Shown in pieces: positions 45,861 to 55,337 of a stretch of DNA of 64,000 nt. The notes under the pieces are model-generated. The model saw nothing but the letters and a program-made list of their open reading frames with translations. It was not told the origin of the DNA and made no database searches. The stretch spans positions 248,001 through 312,000 of the forward strand of contig NZ_CP009220.1 in the NCBI RefSeq assembly GCF_001277995.1. The letters are read 5' to 3'. Both the position numbers and the translations under genes were made by a program. Source of the DNA: Corynebacterium deserti GIMN1.010 (lineage in GTDB: Bacteria; Actinomycetota; Actinomycetes; Mycobacteriales; Mycobacteriaceae). Position 1 is the first letter of the stretch. Each line of letters starts with the position of its first letter.

Positions 45861-48751
45861 CGGTTTGCCTCCTCTTTGTTATCGCTTGCGGGGTTGATGG
45901 GTTCGGGCCAGTCTTGATCGCCTTCCGGTTCGGGTTCAACCGTTGGCGTCGCTGGCAGCGGGCCACTTCGGCGGGCGTAGTCCAGATCTGCAATGTCGGT
46001 ACCCGGGCGCAGGTATCCGCCCAGGCCGTTGATTGCCATGGACACCATGCCCAACACGGCCAGGTACACGCCGAGGTCGAAGATCATCGAGGTGGTCCAG
46101 TGCTGGCCTGCGAAGTTGAAGTGGATGGAGTACAGGAAAGAACCGTGAGTGAGTCCCAGTACGCCCGAGAACACTGCGATCAAGATGCCCGCACCAGTGA
46201 GAATGAAAGGAACATTCGGGCGGAAAATACGGCCATCTTTGGCCTTGGACAGGTACAGGAACATCAGCGCGCCACCGGCAATTAGGGCAGCGATGAAACC
46301 GCCTCCTGGATCATTGTGTCCACGCATGAACACCATGAAGCTCAAGAAGCATAGCGCTGGAACCAGCACCTTAAGCAGCATGCGCAGCGGAATGGAGTTC
46401 AACTGTGATTGGCCAAAGGGGCGAGGGTGGGTGCCCTTGGCAAACGGATGACGAGGCATGGAAGCCACCATCGCACCGATGACGACAGCTGCCATGCCAA
46501 GCACGGAGAGCTCGCCCAACGTATCCAGTGCACGGAATTCCACGAGGATGGTGTTCACCACGTTGGCGCCAGAGGTGATCTCTGGACCTTGGTTGAGGTA
46601 CCACATGGCCAGCTCAGAACGTTCGTGACGGCCAAGCAATCCCCACACCGCCATGAATGCGGCGAAGGCAGCAAGGACGGCGACAAGAACGGTGCTGCGC
46701 TTTCTGCTGTGCTTGATGCGCTTGAAGTTGGCGGGCTGGTGGCGGACAACCATCATGATGATTACCACGACGAGGCCTTCGACCAGGAACTGGGTCAGTG
46801 CCACGTCAGGTGCGCCGAGCAGCAGCATTTGGAAGGACACACCCACGCCCACGGTGCCCACCAAAACTGCGGCGCTGAGGCGGTTTCGGGTGGTGACCAG
46901 GCCAAAGACAGACAATGCGATAATGGCTAGTGGAATAAGGTCGATCCAGTGGTCAATGCCTGGCTGCTTTGGTGCCAGTTGAACAGACGGATGAATGGTG
47001 GCAAATGCTGCCAATGCCCACAGCAGAACAACGAGGCTGACCAGGTGGCGGCGAGGGCTCATGGAATCGGCCATGCGTCCGAAGTGCTTGCCAAGAAGAT
47101 TGCTGCGGTAGACCAACATGGACAAGATGTCGTTGCCAGTTGCGATGGGGAAGGGGTTCTTTTCTGCGATCTTCCATAGTTCTTTGCGGAAGAAGACGCC
47201 GAGGACACCGAGTACGAGAACTCCGAGGGAGATCAGAAGCGGCGTGTTGATGCCATGCCAGAGTGCCAGGTGCAGGTGAGCCTGTTGGCCCGCTGCGGCG
47301 GTGGCGGCTGCGGAGAGGGGGGCGTCGAAAAGCGAAAGAACGAGGACCAGTGGCAGGGAGGCAAGCCCCGGGAGGGCGGCGGGAAGCCACAGGGAGACGG
47401 GGGCTTCCTTGACCTGGGACATATTGCGTGGGCCGTCGATGAAGGCGCCGATGACCAGTTTCGCAGAGTAGGTGAAGGTCAGGACTGCGCCGATCGTAGC
47501 GCCAACGAGCAGCAGGACCACGTAGGAATTGCCGATGGGGGCGTCCATAAATGCGGTGATCATGCCTTCTTTGGACACGAAGCCCATGAGTGGCGGTACA
47601 GCGGCCATGGAAAGCGCACCAATTAATACTGACACGAAGGTGTACGGCATTTGCTTGACCAAGAATCCCAGGCGACGGATATCTCGGGTGCCGGTTTGAT
47701 GGTCGATAACGCCGATGAGCATGAACAACGACGACTTGAACAGTGCGTGGCTTAGCGTGTGCACCAGTGCGGCGCTAAGCGCGAAGGGGGTGCCGACGCC
47801 GATGGTCGCCACAATCCAACCAAGGTGCGACACGGTGGAATATGCGGTGAGTTTCTTCAGATCCGTCTTTTGAACCGCGAAGTAGGCCGACATGATGGCA
47901 GTACCCATGCCGATGACAATGAGCAGCCAATTCCACACCGCGACATCGGAGAAGACAATGCTAAAGCGCAGCAATAGGTAAATACCCGCCTTGACCACAG
48001 CAGCTGCATGCAGGAATGCCGAAACCGGGGTTGCGGCAGCCATGGCTTCAGGAAGCCAGAAGTGGAAGGGGAACTGGGCGGACTTGGTAAACGCGGAGGT
48101 TGCAATGAGGACCGCGATGACGCCGGTGAGCACAGGCTCCTCGGCCCAGAAATCGGCGTGCAAAATGCCATAAAGATTGGTGGTGCCTGCCTGCACCGCC
48201 GCAATTGCCACCGCGGTGAGCAACGTCAAACCGCCAAAAAACGTGAGGATCAGCGTGCGAATCGAGCCCGACTCGCCTGAGGAACCTGAACGTGCAATGA
48301 GCATAAACGATGCCAGCGACACCAATTCCCACGCTACAAAGAGCACGAACACATCATCTGCCAGCACCAGCAGCAAAATGGAGGCGGTAAATGCCGTCAT
48401 GATGGTGTAAAAACTAGTGTTGCCCTTATTCTTAGGCAGATACTCCGCCGAATAAATAAATACAATCGCGCCGATGACCAGCGCAAGCAGTGCGAAGAAG
48501 AGACTCAACGCATCCGCACGCAGCGCAAACATCACATCAGTGCCGGTGCCTAGAACATCGCTCACCCAGGTGGCGCTCCACGTTAAAGCCTCTCCATTAA
48601 TAATGGGGCCTGCTTCACGCACCAAGAAATACGCCGCAATCGCAAACAGCGCAGCGAGCGGCCACCCGGCCTTTCTGTCCACCACGCGGACAGCAATCGG
48701 CGCAAAAATTACTGAGATAACAGCAAGCGCCACAACTAATAGCAAACTCAT
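45857..48751 (-). CDS. mrpA: Mrp antiporter fused subunits A and B
   Basis: A 964-residue protein, longer than a standalone MrpA (about 800). Residues 1-760 are MrpA: a NuoL-like core with LVSLASFMLIARS, the lysine/histidine region FTKSAQFPFHFWLPEAMAAATPVSAFLHAAAVVKAGIYLL, and the A-specific C-terminal domain (DVALTQFLVEGLVVVIIMMV). Residues about 770-930 are MrpB-like (HNDPGGGFIAALIAGGALMFLYL). The operon therefore needs no separate mrpB. First gene of A/B-C-D-E-F-G; used for Na+/H+ exchange and pH or salt tolerance in C. glutamicum. Confidence 0.95.
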   Translation of the reverse strand: MSLLLVVALAVISVIFAPIAVRVVDRKAGWPLAALFAIAAYFLVREAGPIINGEALTWSATWVSDVLGTGTDVMFALRADALSLFFALLALVIGAIVFIYSAEYLPKNKGNTSFYTIMTAFTASILLLVLADDVFVLFVAWELVSLASFMLIARSGSSGESGSIRTLILTFFGGLTLLTAVAIAAVQAGTTNLYGILHADFWAEEPVLTGVIAVLIATSAFTKSAQFPFHFWLPEAMAAATPVSAFLHAAAVVKAGIYLLLRFSIVFSDVAVWNWLLIVIGMGTAIMSAYFAVQKTDLKKLTAYSTVSHLGWIVATIGVGTPFALSAALVHTLSHALFKSSLFMLIGVIDHQTGTRDIRRLGFLVKQMPYTFVSVLIGALSMAAVPPLMGFVSKEGMITAFMDAPIGNSYVVLLLVGATIGAVLTFTYSAKLVIGAFIDGPRNMSQVKEAPVSLWLPAALPGLASLPLVLVLSLFDAPLSAAATAAAGQQAHLHLALWHGINTPLLISLGVLVLGVLGVFFRKELWKIAEKNPFPIATGNDILSMLVYRSNLLGKHFGRMADSMSPRRHLVSLVVLLWALAAFATIHPSVQLAPKQPGIDHWIDLIPLAIIALSVFGLVTTRNRLSAAVLVGTVGVGVSFQMLLLGAPDVALTQFLVEGLVVVIIMMVVRHQPANFKRIKHSRKRSTVLVAVLAAFAAFMAVWGLLGRHERSELAMWYLNQGPEITSGANVVNTILVEFRALDTLGELSVLGMAAVVIGAMVASMPRHPFAKGTHPRPFGQSQLNSIPLRMLLKVLVPALCFLSFMVFMRGHNDPGGGFIAALIAGGALMFLYLSKAKDGRIFRPNVPFILTGAGILIAVFSGVLGLTHGSFLYSIHFNFAGQHWTTSMIFDLGVYLAVLGMVSMAINGLGGYLRPGTDIADLDYARRSGPLPATPTVEPEPEGDQDWPEPINPASDNKEEANR

Positions 48752-48917
48752 GAAAATCCCTAATTACCCATTGACCCAAACATCACGTGCTGCCAGAGGC
48801 ATGAACGGGTATTTTTCGATTTATTGACCAATTACAAAACTACTTTAGGAAGTTAGCAAGAGCACATTCCGGTGCGCCTACCTGATAAACCGCTAAGACC
48901 TAACTACATTGCAAGCT

Positions 48918-50399
48918 ATGTCTGCTGCCTCACCATCAAGAAAAATCTTGACTGCGTTATTCCTATTTGTCCCGCTCATCGCAGGCACCATTTACGCCGC
49001 CGCGATGAACCTCGACGTCTCCCGCGCATGGTCATCAGCAGAGGAAGTAACGGGGGCACCTGCAGCATCGGTGGCCACCAACAACGAAGAACTCATCAAC
49101 GCCCGGCGCGCCGCCGGCGAAGCAGGAGCCCAAGCTGGCTTCCTCGTGTCAGGCACCGAGGAACTCACCAACGGAACACAACAGCTTATCGACGGCGCGA
49201 AGCCCCTCGAAGACGGCGTGAGTGCCGCGGCGACAGGCGCCCAGCAGCTTCACGACGGCCTCATCCAACTCCAAGCCGGCACCGGCCAACTGGGAGCCGG
49301 CGCCACCGAAATCGCCGACGGCGTCCAAGGAGCAGTGGAACAAATCGGTGGCCTCGTGATTGTGCAGCAGCAACTTCTAGGCGCCCTTGACGAAGCCGAC
49401 CGACGACTCGCCGAAAGTAACGCCCCCGAGGCCGCAGACCTCCGCAACCAAATCACTGAAGTCCGCAACCACCTTAACAACTTCGGCATCTCCGTGGAAA
49501 CCACCGATCAACTCGATCGCCTCCGCTCCGGCACTCGCGACCTTGCTAACCAACTCAACGTTCCAGGCTACGGCTTCCACGATGGCATCTACAGCGCCAC
49601 CAACGGCGCAGCCGAACTTGCCGCTGGACTCCAAGAACTTGAATCGGGTGTCGACGACGCCGTCGCCGGCTTCACCGCCCTCGACCAAGGCGCCAACCAA
49701 ATCGATTCCATGGCCACCCTCAACAAACAGAAAACGGACGCCGTCCAGCGCGCCCTCCCCGTCCCGCAAGTTCCCGCCGGCACAGTAGCCTCAACCGGTG
49801 CCGCCGCAGAAGAAGAACGCACCACCGCTCTCGCCCCCATGTACGCCTTCCTCATCTCCGCACTGGTGATGCTCGCCGGTGCAGCACTTGGCTGGGCATC
49901 CATCAAAAACAACTGGCTGCTGGCGTTCGTCCTACTGGGTGTCACAGTCATCGGTGGCATCATCTTGTTCACCGTCGCTCTCGGAATGTCCTTCGGAGCA
50001 CTCCTCGGCGCACTCGGCGTCCTACTCCTTGCCACCCTCGTTGCGGGCATCATCACCCGAGTACTACTCAACCTCATCGGAACCACCGGCGCGATCGTCG
50101 TGTCCGTAATCGGATGGATCGCCCAAGCAGCCGTCATCGGACACGTATGGAGTGTCACTACCGTATCTGACATCGCGTTGGTGTGGCGCGTCATCGCAGG
50201 CCTCATGCCACTGCACTACCCAACCTTTGCCGTGACCTCCATTGGTAATGCAGGTTCACAAGCAGCAATCTGGATGTCCGTTGCAGTCCTGCTGGCGATG
50301 GGCAGCATTGGTGCATTTGCATTGCGTAAGCCAGCGGTGGCGGAGGTAGAGGTTGTTGACGAGGACGTTGTTGAGAAGCTGACGAGCTCGTGGAAGTGA
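48918..50399 (+). CDS. YhgE/Pip-like membrane protein
   Basis: A 493-residue protein from the ATG at 48918 (MSAASPSRKILTALF). One N-terminal membrane segment is followed by a large external region of about 290 residues made of heptad-like repeats (GTEELTNGTQQLIDGAKPLEDGV, GAQQLHDGLIQLQAGTGQLGAGATEIADGV), as in YhgE/Pip proteins, then six membrane segments (about 305-465) of the ABC-2 permease type. Relatives are phage-infection proteins and ESX-associated membrane proteins; the exact role is unknown. It is divergent from mrpA. Confidence 0.8.
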   Translation: MSAASPSRKILTALFLFVPLIAGTIYAAAMNLDVSRAWSSAEEVTGAPAASVATNNEELINARRAAGEAGAQAGFLVSGTEELTNGTQQLIDGAKPLEDGVSAAATGAQQLHDGLIQLQAGTGQLGAGATEIADGVQGAVEQIGGLVIVQQQLLGALDEADRRLAESNAPEAADLRNQITEVRNHLNNFGISVETTDQLDRLRSGTRDLANQLNVPGYGFHDGIYSATNGAAELAAGLQELESGVDDAVAGFTALDQGANQIDSMATLNKQKTDAVQRALPVPQVPAGTVASTGAAAEEERTTALAPMYAFLISALVMLAGAALGWASIKNNWLLAFVLLGVTVIGGIILFTVALGMSFGALLGALGVLLLATLVAGIITRVLLNLIGTTGAIVVSVIGWIAQAAVIGHVWSVTTVSDIALVWRVIAGLMPLHYPTFAVTSIGNAGSQAAIWMSVAVLLAMGSIGAFALRKPAVAEVEVVDEDVVEKLTSSWK

Positions 50400-50407
50400 A
50401 GGATTAA

Positions 50408-51076
50408 TTACCGGAGCCGGTAGCCCGATCCTCGGATGGTTTCGACGCGCTCAGCACCGATTTTCTTTCGCAGCGCACGGATGTAAACATCCACGACGTT
50501 AGAGCCTGGATCCCAATCCATATCCCAGACCAGGCGCAGTAGTTGGGCTCGCGACAAGACTTGGCCGGGGTGACGCATTAGGGTTTCGAGGAGATCGGTC
50601 TCGCGACGGGAAAGGTCGTGCCAGGAGCCGTCGACAAGCACTCGTTGCGTACGCAAGTCCAGCTCCACCTCGCCGTTGCGCAGCACCTGGGCGTTGGTGG
50701 TGTCGGGTCTTGGTGACTGTTTGGCTAGGCGCAGTTTGATGCGGGCGAGCAGTTCGGCGAATTGGAAGGGCTTAGGCATGTAATCGTCGGCACCGCCTTC
50801 GAGGGTGCGGAGGCGGTCCTCGAGGTTTGTGCGGGCGGTGAGCACGATAATAGGTAGCGTGACCTGTAGGTTTCTTAGTTGTTCGAGGACATCCGCGCCG
50901 TCCATGTGGGGGAGGCCGAGATCCAAAATCATGAGGTCGAAATCGCCGGTGTGGGCGCGGTTAAAGGCAGTGGCCCCGGATTCTGTGACTTCGCAGTCGA
51001 AACCTTCGCGTTTGAGACCTCGGACGATGAAATCGGCGATACCGTCGTCGTCTTCGGCGAGGAGAATTTTGCTCAT
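50408..51076 (-). CDS. cgtR6: OmpR-family response regulator (CgtR6)
   Basis: A 222-residue DNA-binding regulator. The receiver domain has the phosphorylation site Asp52 in MILDLGLPHMDG, acidic pocket AEDDDGIAD and the conserved Lys in YMPKPFQFAEL. The C-terminal winged helix (about 125-222) has LSRRETDLLETLMRHPGQVLSRAQLLRLVW. Its ATG overlaps the kinase stop by 4 nt. The target genes are not evident. The symbol follows the C. glutamicum locus as I recall it. Confidence 0.88.
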   Translation of the reverse strand: MSKILLAEDDDGIADFIVRGLKREGFDCEVTESGATAFNRAHTGDFDLMILDLGLPHMDGADVLEQLRNLQVTLPIIVLTARTNLEDRLRTLEGGADDYMPKPFQFAELLARIKLRLAKQSPRPDTTNAQVLRNGEVELDLRTQRVLVDGSWHDLSRRETDLLETLMRHPGQVLSRAQLLRLVWDMDWDPGSNVVDVYIRALRKKIGAERVETIRGSGYRLR

Positions 51077-52542
51077 GACTTGTCCTTTTCGATCTCAGTT
51101 GGGGCGGGAATCTCCAAGCCGAACACGGATCCGAGGCCGGGAGTGGAATATACGAAGGTGTGGCCACCATGGGCGTCGCCAATTGCCTTAACGATCGACA
51201 GTCCCAACCCCGCTCCACCTGGTCGTTTCGTGTCGCCTTGGGTGCCGCGGGTAAAGCGACCAAAAAGCGCTTCCTGCTGCTCAGGCTCAACACCTGGGCC
51301 TTTGTCTCGCACCCAGATGCGGAACATGCGATTCGCGCCGGCGCCGTGGAAATCGGATCCCAACTCAACGGTGTCCTCGCTGTAGCGAAGTGCATTGCCG
51401 ACGAGCTCAAGCACCGCCTCGGTCACCCGCTGCTCGTCGAGGTCAATGAGGCCCTCGGCGGCGTCGACAAGCAAGATTCGGTCGCTCATGGTTCGGGCCT
51501 TGTCCTCGATGTCAATGGTCAGGTCCGTGACGTCCGCGGGGGATTTGTGGATGAACTCGGCCGAATCAGCGACAGCCAAAGTGAGGAGGTCATTGACCAT
51601 TCGCGACATGCGATCGAGCTCCGTCATGGCAAGCTCGATGGAACGCTGCTGCTCCTCTGGCTTATCTGGCTTCTCTGGCGGAGCGGAGGCCAGGAGCTCC
51701 AACTGACCGCGGACAACGGTGATGGGGGTGCGGAGCTCGTGGCCGGCGTCGTCGACAAACTGGCGCTGATCGTTGTAAGCGGCCTCAATGCGATCGAGCA
51801 TGGCATTAAAAGTTGAAGCGAGCTGGGCGATCTCATCCCGGCCTTCAACAGGGACGCGCCGGGTGAGATCAGAATTGCTAATCTTCGCCGACACCGAACT
51901 GAGCTTTCGAATCGGAGCAATAATCTGACCAGAGATCAACCACGCGATGAGAACAGAGGCAAAAAGGCCGCCAGAGCCGATGAGGAGGAGAATCTGGATT
52001 TGGCGATTGACCTGCTCTTTTAACGGATCAGCGAAATATGTCACGACGAGAACGCCATCCGTTTCGCCGCTTTGGGTCTGAAAAGCGACCTCGCCCCAAT
52101 GCGTTGAGCCTCGCTCGGGATCTCTGAACACGCCAGATTGTGCTGGTGACTGGCGGATTTCTTCCATCAAGGGTTCGGCCAAATCGAGTGGGTCGGGATG
52201 CCCGCCATTGAGCTGGGAATAATCCACCTGAATCAACTCACCAGGGAAAAGGCCGAGGATGGCCTCATTCTCATCCGGGATTTGCCTAGAAAGGTACACC
52301 TCCATCAGTCGATGCCCCGAATCAAAAGGCTGCGCTGTTTCCGGATCAATGCCGTCGGAAGCGAAACGGCGAAATTCCTCGATCTCCTGCTCAACAGCAG
52401 AGTTTGCCTCGTTAGTGACCTCGGAAAGCAACACTGAACGCGTAATGATTACAACGCTGGCGAGGGTCAAGAAGACGACGGCAGACATCCAAAAGACGAT
52501 TCGCCAGCGTAGCGAGGCTTTACGTGAGGTTGGTGCGCTCAT
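51073..52542 (-). CDS. cgtS6: sensor histidine kinase (CgtS6)
   Basis: 489 residues: membrane segment 14-36, extracellular sensor about 37-182, second membrane segment 183-205, HAMP to about 255, phospho-acceptor His268 in FVDDAGHELRTPITVVRGQL, then the ATPase domain with N box ELVGNALRYSED, G1 DKGPGVEPEQQ and G2 GGAGLGLSIVKAIG. Sensor input unknown. Upstream, 46 nt away on the same strand, lies a gene for a small acidic secreted protein that could be its ligand-binding partner. Confidence 0.9.
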   Translation of the reverse strand: MSAPTSRKASLRWRIVFWMSAVVFLTLASVVIITRSVLLSEVTNEANSAVEQEIEEFRRFASDGIDPETAQPFDSGHRLMEVYLSRQIPDENEAILGLFPGELIQVDYSQLNGGHPDPLDLAEPLMEEIRQSPAQSGVFRDPERGSTHWGEVAFQTQSGETDGVLVVTYFADPLKEQVNRQIQILLLIGSGGLFASVLIAWLISGQIIAPIRKLSSVSAKISNSDLTRRVPVEGRDEIAQLASTFNAMLDRIEAAYNDQRQFVDDAGHELRTPITVVRGQLELLASAPPEKPDKPEEQQRSIELAMTELDRMSRMVNDLLTLAVADSAEFIHKSPADVTDLTIDIEDKARTMSDRILLVDAAEGLIDLDEQRVTEAVLELVGNALRYSEDTVELGSDFHGAGANRMFRIWVRDKGPGVEPEQQEALFGRFTRGTQGDTKRPGGAGLGLSIVKAIGDAHGGHTFVYSTPGLGSVFGLEIPAPTEIEKDKS

Positions 52543-52588
52543 GGGATCCTAGGGCGTTGGTTTGGGGGTATGAGGCTGTGGGGTGGTG

Positions 52589-52936
52589 TTAATCATCGTC
52601 CCAGTCGTCCTCCGAGTCGTCGTCCCAGTCGTCGTCATAGTACTGGTAGTTGAGGGGCACTGGCGGGGCTTGAGGTTGGGGTTGGGGTGCCTGTCGAGCA
52701 GGGACCTGCGTTGGGGCTGGTTCAGGAGCGGGGAGTGCAGATTCTTGGGTCGCTGTCGTAGGGCTCGCGCTTTGATCGGATGCTGGTGGAGTCGTGGGGT
52801 CGAGGCTCATCGTGGCCGGTTGGTTCTCCACCTGAGGCGCGGAATTGTTGTTGGCCAATGCAGAGCCACCGATCGTTACCAGCACCAGCAGAGCCAATAT
52901 GGAAATGAGCGGTGCATACCTGGGCAGCGAGTTCAT
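52589..52936 (-). CDS. small secreted Pro-rich protein with acidic tail
   Basis: A 115-residue protein with an N-terminal signal or anchor (ISILALLVLVTIGGSALAN), a Pro/Ala/Gln/Ser/Thr-rich middle with little expected structure, and a strongly acidic, aromatic end (YYDDDWDDDSEDDWDDD). No known domain. It lies first in the direction of the kinase-regulator genes and is probably co-transcribed with them. The acidic end could bind cations or a basic partner; this is conjecture from composition. Confidence 0.75.
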   Translation of the reverse strand: MNSLPRYAPLISILALLVLVTIGGSALANNNSAPQVENQPATMSLDPTTPPASDQSASPTTATQESALPAPEPAPTQVPARQAPQPQPQAPPVPLNYQYYDDDWDDDSEDDWDDD

Positions 52937-53186
52937 GAGGTGAGGATCCTTTCAAGATAGGGGACAGATCTGGAAGGAGGGGCTGCTTTCCATTGTTGGA
53001 GATGAACATGAAATGGAAATGAGAGTCTTGTGTTGCTGCTTAATTCGCTTGGCGAATTAAGGGAATTGCCAGGATTGGCCATTAATATCGGCTCTCTACG
53101 ACGCCGACTGCCCGAGAAGGAGGCTAGAAACTAAGCCTCTAGAAATTCCTAGCGTAAACCTCTCCGACTTCCTCGAAGGAACACTT

Positions 53187-53801
53187 TTGACAGATCAATT
53201 GGTGGCATGGGTGGAAACACTAATGTCAGCCGTGGTTTTCTACCCGGTGTTGTCGGTAGTGGTGATCATCGACTGCATTTTGCCGTTGATTCCCAGCGAG
53301 ACCATTCTGGCTCTCGCCGGCGCATGGTCCGGTTCGCGAGGAACTCCCGAATTGGTGCTAGTAATCGTGACGGCAACGCTTGCAGCCATAGTTGGAGATA
53401 ACCTCTGTTACTTCTTTGGAACGCGGTTGATATCGCTGGTTGAAAAGATTCCTGGAAACTCAAAGCGTGGAAAAGCCCTGGCCTGGGCTCGAAAGAATCT
53501 CAATGAACGAGATGTATCCACCATCATCATCGCGCGTTTTATCCCGTGGGCGAGGTGGTTCGTCACGATTATTCTGGGATCAGTTGGATATTCCTGGCCC
53601 CGATTCCTGCTGTGGGATTCGATTGGTGCATTGATCTGGGCCACGCAGGCGACTCTTTTGGGATATCTCGGAGGATGGCTCTTCCAGGATCAGCCACTCA
53701 TCGGGTTGGTTGTCGGAGCAACATTAGGAATCGTCTTTGGATTCTTCCTTCAGTGGATGAGTCGCATCTGGGAGAAACGTCGTTCTACGAGCACCGCGTA
53801 A
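53187..53801 (+). CDS. DedA-family membrane protein
   Basis: A 204-residue inner-membrane protein starting at TTG (53187), 6 nt after GAAGGA. Typical DedA features are IPSETILALAGAWSG in the first half, DNLCYFFGTRLI, and the re-entrant arginine motif ARFIPWARWFVTIILGSVGYSWPRFLLWDSIGALIWA. The family is linked to phospholipid (undecaprenyl-phosphate or PE) flipping and to membrane homeostasis. Substrate unknown. Confidence 0.9.
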   Translation: MTDQLVAWVETLMSAVVFYPVLSVVVIIDCILPLIPSETILALAGAWSGSRGTPELVLVIVTATLAAIVGDNLCYFFGTRLISLVEKIPGNSKRGKALAWARKNLNERDVSTIIIARFIPWARWFVTIILGSVGYSWPRFLLWDSIGALIWATQATLLGYLGGWLFQDQPLIGLVVGATLGIVFGFFLQWMSRIWEKRRSTSTA

Positions 53802-53843
53802 AAGAGTGTGTGCCTTTCTGAATCTTGTTCGGAGTCAGGGCGG

Positions 53844-54103
53844 GCCGAACAAGGCGAACTACCAGCCGCCTGACGCCGAAATCTGAACCTAGTTCGCCTA
53901 CATAGGCACACCACCGACCGCGCTCGCCATAGGGCGGACCGAACAAGGCGAACTACCAGCCACCCAACGCCGAAACCTGAACCTAGTTCGCCCACTTAGG
54001 CACACCACCGACCGCGCTCGCCATAGGGCGGACCGAACAAGGCGAACTACCAGTGGCCTGACGCCGAAACCTGAACCTAGTTCGCCCACTTTGGCACACC
54101 ACC
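53844..54103 (-). repeat. intergenic repeat cluster D (three inverted copies, 94-bp period)
   Basis: GAACAAGGCGAACTACCAG recurs at 53847, 53941 and 54035, an exact 94-bp period. Each unit closes CCTAGTTCGCC(C/T)AC(T/A)T(A/T)GGCAC. It is the reverse orientation of the family in clusters A and C. It lies between dedA (plus) and tRNA-Pro (minus); the remaining 100 nt to the tRNA terminator hold nothing I recognise. Confidence 0.9.
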
Positions 54104-54202
54104 GACCCCAACCAGCCCCAACCACCCCGGATCTCACGAAGCAAAGACCCCAACCGACCCCAAAGGGTGTATTAAAGTTTGTACTTTGCCCAAATCCCAA
54201 AC

Positions 54203-54253
54203 AAAATAGCCCTTGCGCTGGTCTTAAAAGACCAGTTCAAGGGCTATCTATTT
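54203..54253 (-). terminator. terminator of tRNA-Pro
   Basis: TAGCCCTTG/CAAGGGCTA outer stem with an inner CTGGTCTT/AAGACCAG stem, followed by TTTTGTTT on the minus strand. Confidence 0.8.
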
Positions 54254-54254
54254 G

Positions 54255-54328
54255 TCGGGATGACAGGATTTGAACCTGCGACCCCGTCGTCCCGAACGAC
54301 GTGCGCTACCAAGCTGCGCCACATCCCG
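54255..54328 (-). tRNA. tRNA-Pro (anticodon CGG)
   Basis: On the minus strand the acceptor CGGGATG pairs with CATCCCG, the anticodon stem-loop is CGTCG-TTCGGGA-CGACG (CGG) and the T loop is GGTTCAAATCC. CCA is not encoded. Confidence 0.95.
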
Positions 54329-54392
54329 AAGTACCAAGAATTGGTACGGAATGACACTGTAGTCCTGTGGGTTTTTCAGGTCAAAACAGCAG

Positions 54393-55301
54393 TTAGGAGT
54401 TGGTTTCGGTGATTTTGATCAGGGTGGCGCTGGGTCGGCAGAAGAGTCGGAAAGGAACGAACTTGGAGGTGCCGAGACCGTTGGAGACGTGCATCCACAT
54501 TTGGCCAAATTTGTGGAGGCCTTGGACTCGTTTACGGTCGATGCCGCAGTTGGTGACGATGGCGCGGCTTCCGGGGAGGCAGAGTTGACCACCGTGGGTG
54601 TGGCCGGAGAGGGAAAGCTGGTAGCCGTCGGCTTCAAATTGTGCGAGGACTCGAGGTTCTGGGGCGTGGAGCAGAGCTAGTGAAAGATCAGCGTCCACGT
54701 TTGGTGCACCTGCGATCTCTGAGTAGTTGTCGAGGTTGTGGTGAGGATCATCAACACCGGAGATGGCAAGGCGGACGGAACCTACTTGGAATTCGAGTCG
54801 CTTTTGGTTGGCGTCTTGCCAGCCGCGTTCGATGAAGGCAGCGCGCATGGATCGCCAGGGGAGGTCGATGTGGCTGACTTCGCGCTTTTTGCCAAAGAGG
54901 TAACCAAAAGGATTCACGGGGCGGGGCGCCCAATAATCATTTGTGCCAAAGACGAACGCGCCGGGGCGGTTCATGAGTGGACCGAGGGCGCGGAGGACGT
55001 CGGGGACACCTTTTTCGTCGGAGAGGTTGTCGCCGGTGTTGACCACGAGGTCGGGGTTCAAGGAATCCAGCGCAGAGACCCAGGCTTTTTTGGTTTCTTG
55101 GCCGGGGATCATGTGGAGGTCGGAAATGTGGAGGATTCTAAATTCCTTTTTGCCGCGGAGGGTTCCGGGTTTTAGAAGTGGCAGTTCTACTGTCTTGAGC
55201 TCGAATTTCTTTAGCTCTGAGTATCCCCATGCGGCGGTGGTGAGGCCTGCGCCGAGGAGGGCTGTGGCTGAGAGGTTGAGAGTTTTCGCGATAGTAGACA
55301 C
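54393..55301 (-). CDS. membrane-anchored metallophosphoesterase
   Basis: A 302-residue calcineurin-type phosphoesterase from GTG at 55301 (VSTIAKTLNLSATALLGAGLTT), giving an N-terminal membrane anchor. Metal-binding motifs are intact: ILHISDLHM (Asp, His), VVNTGDNLSD (Asp), FGTNDYW (Asn, with Asp instead of the usual His next to it), LLHAPEP and SLSGHTHGGQLCLPG. Related to YkuE/YaeI-type phosphodiesterases acting on lipids. The frame is open upstream to 55469 but overlaps the divergent yqeY. A promoter is shared with yqeY. Confidence 0.87.
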   Translation of the reverse strand: MSTIAKTLNLSATALLGAGLTTAAWGYSELKKFELKTVELPLLKPGTLRGKKEFRILHISDLHMIPGQETKKAWVSALDSLNPDLVVNTGDNLSDEKGVPDVLRALGPLMNRPGAFVFGTNDYWAPRPVNPFGYLFGKKREVSHIDLPWRSMRAAFIERGWQDANQKRLEFQVGSVRLAISGVDDPHHNLDNYSEIAGAPNVDADLSLALLHAPEPRVLAQFEADGYQLSLSGHTHGGQLCLPGSRAIVTNCGIDRKRVQGLHKFGQMWMHVSNGLGTSKFVPFRLFCRPSATLIKITETNS

Positions 55302-55337
55302 CTTATTTAGCCTACCTGGGGAGTATTCTGGGCAACC

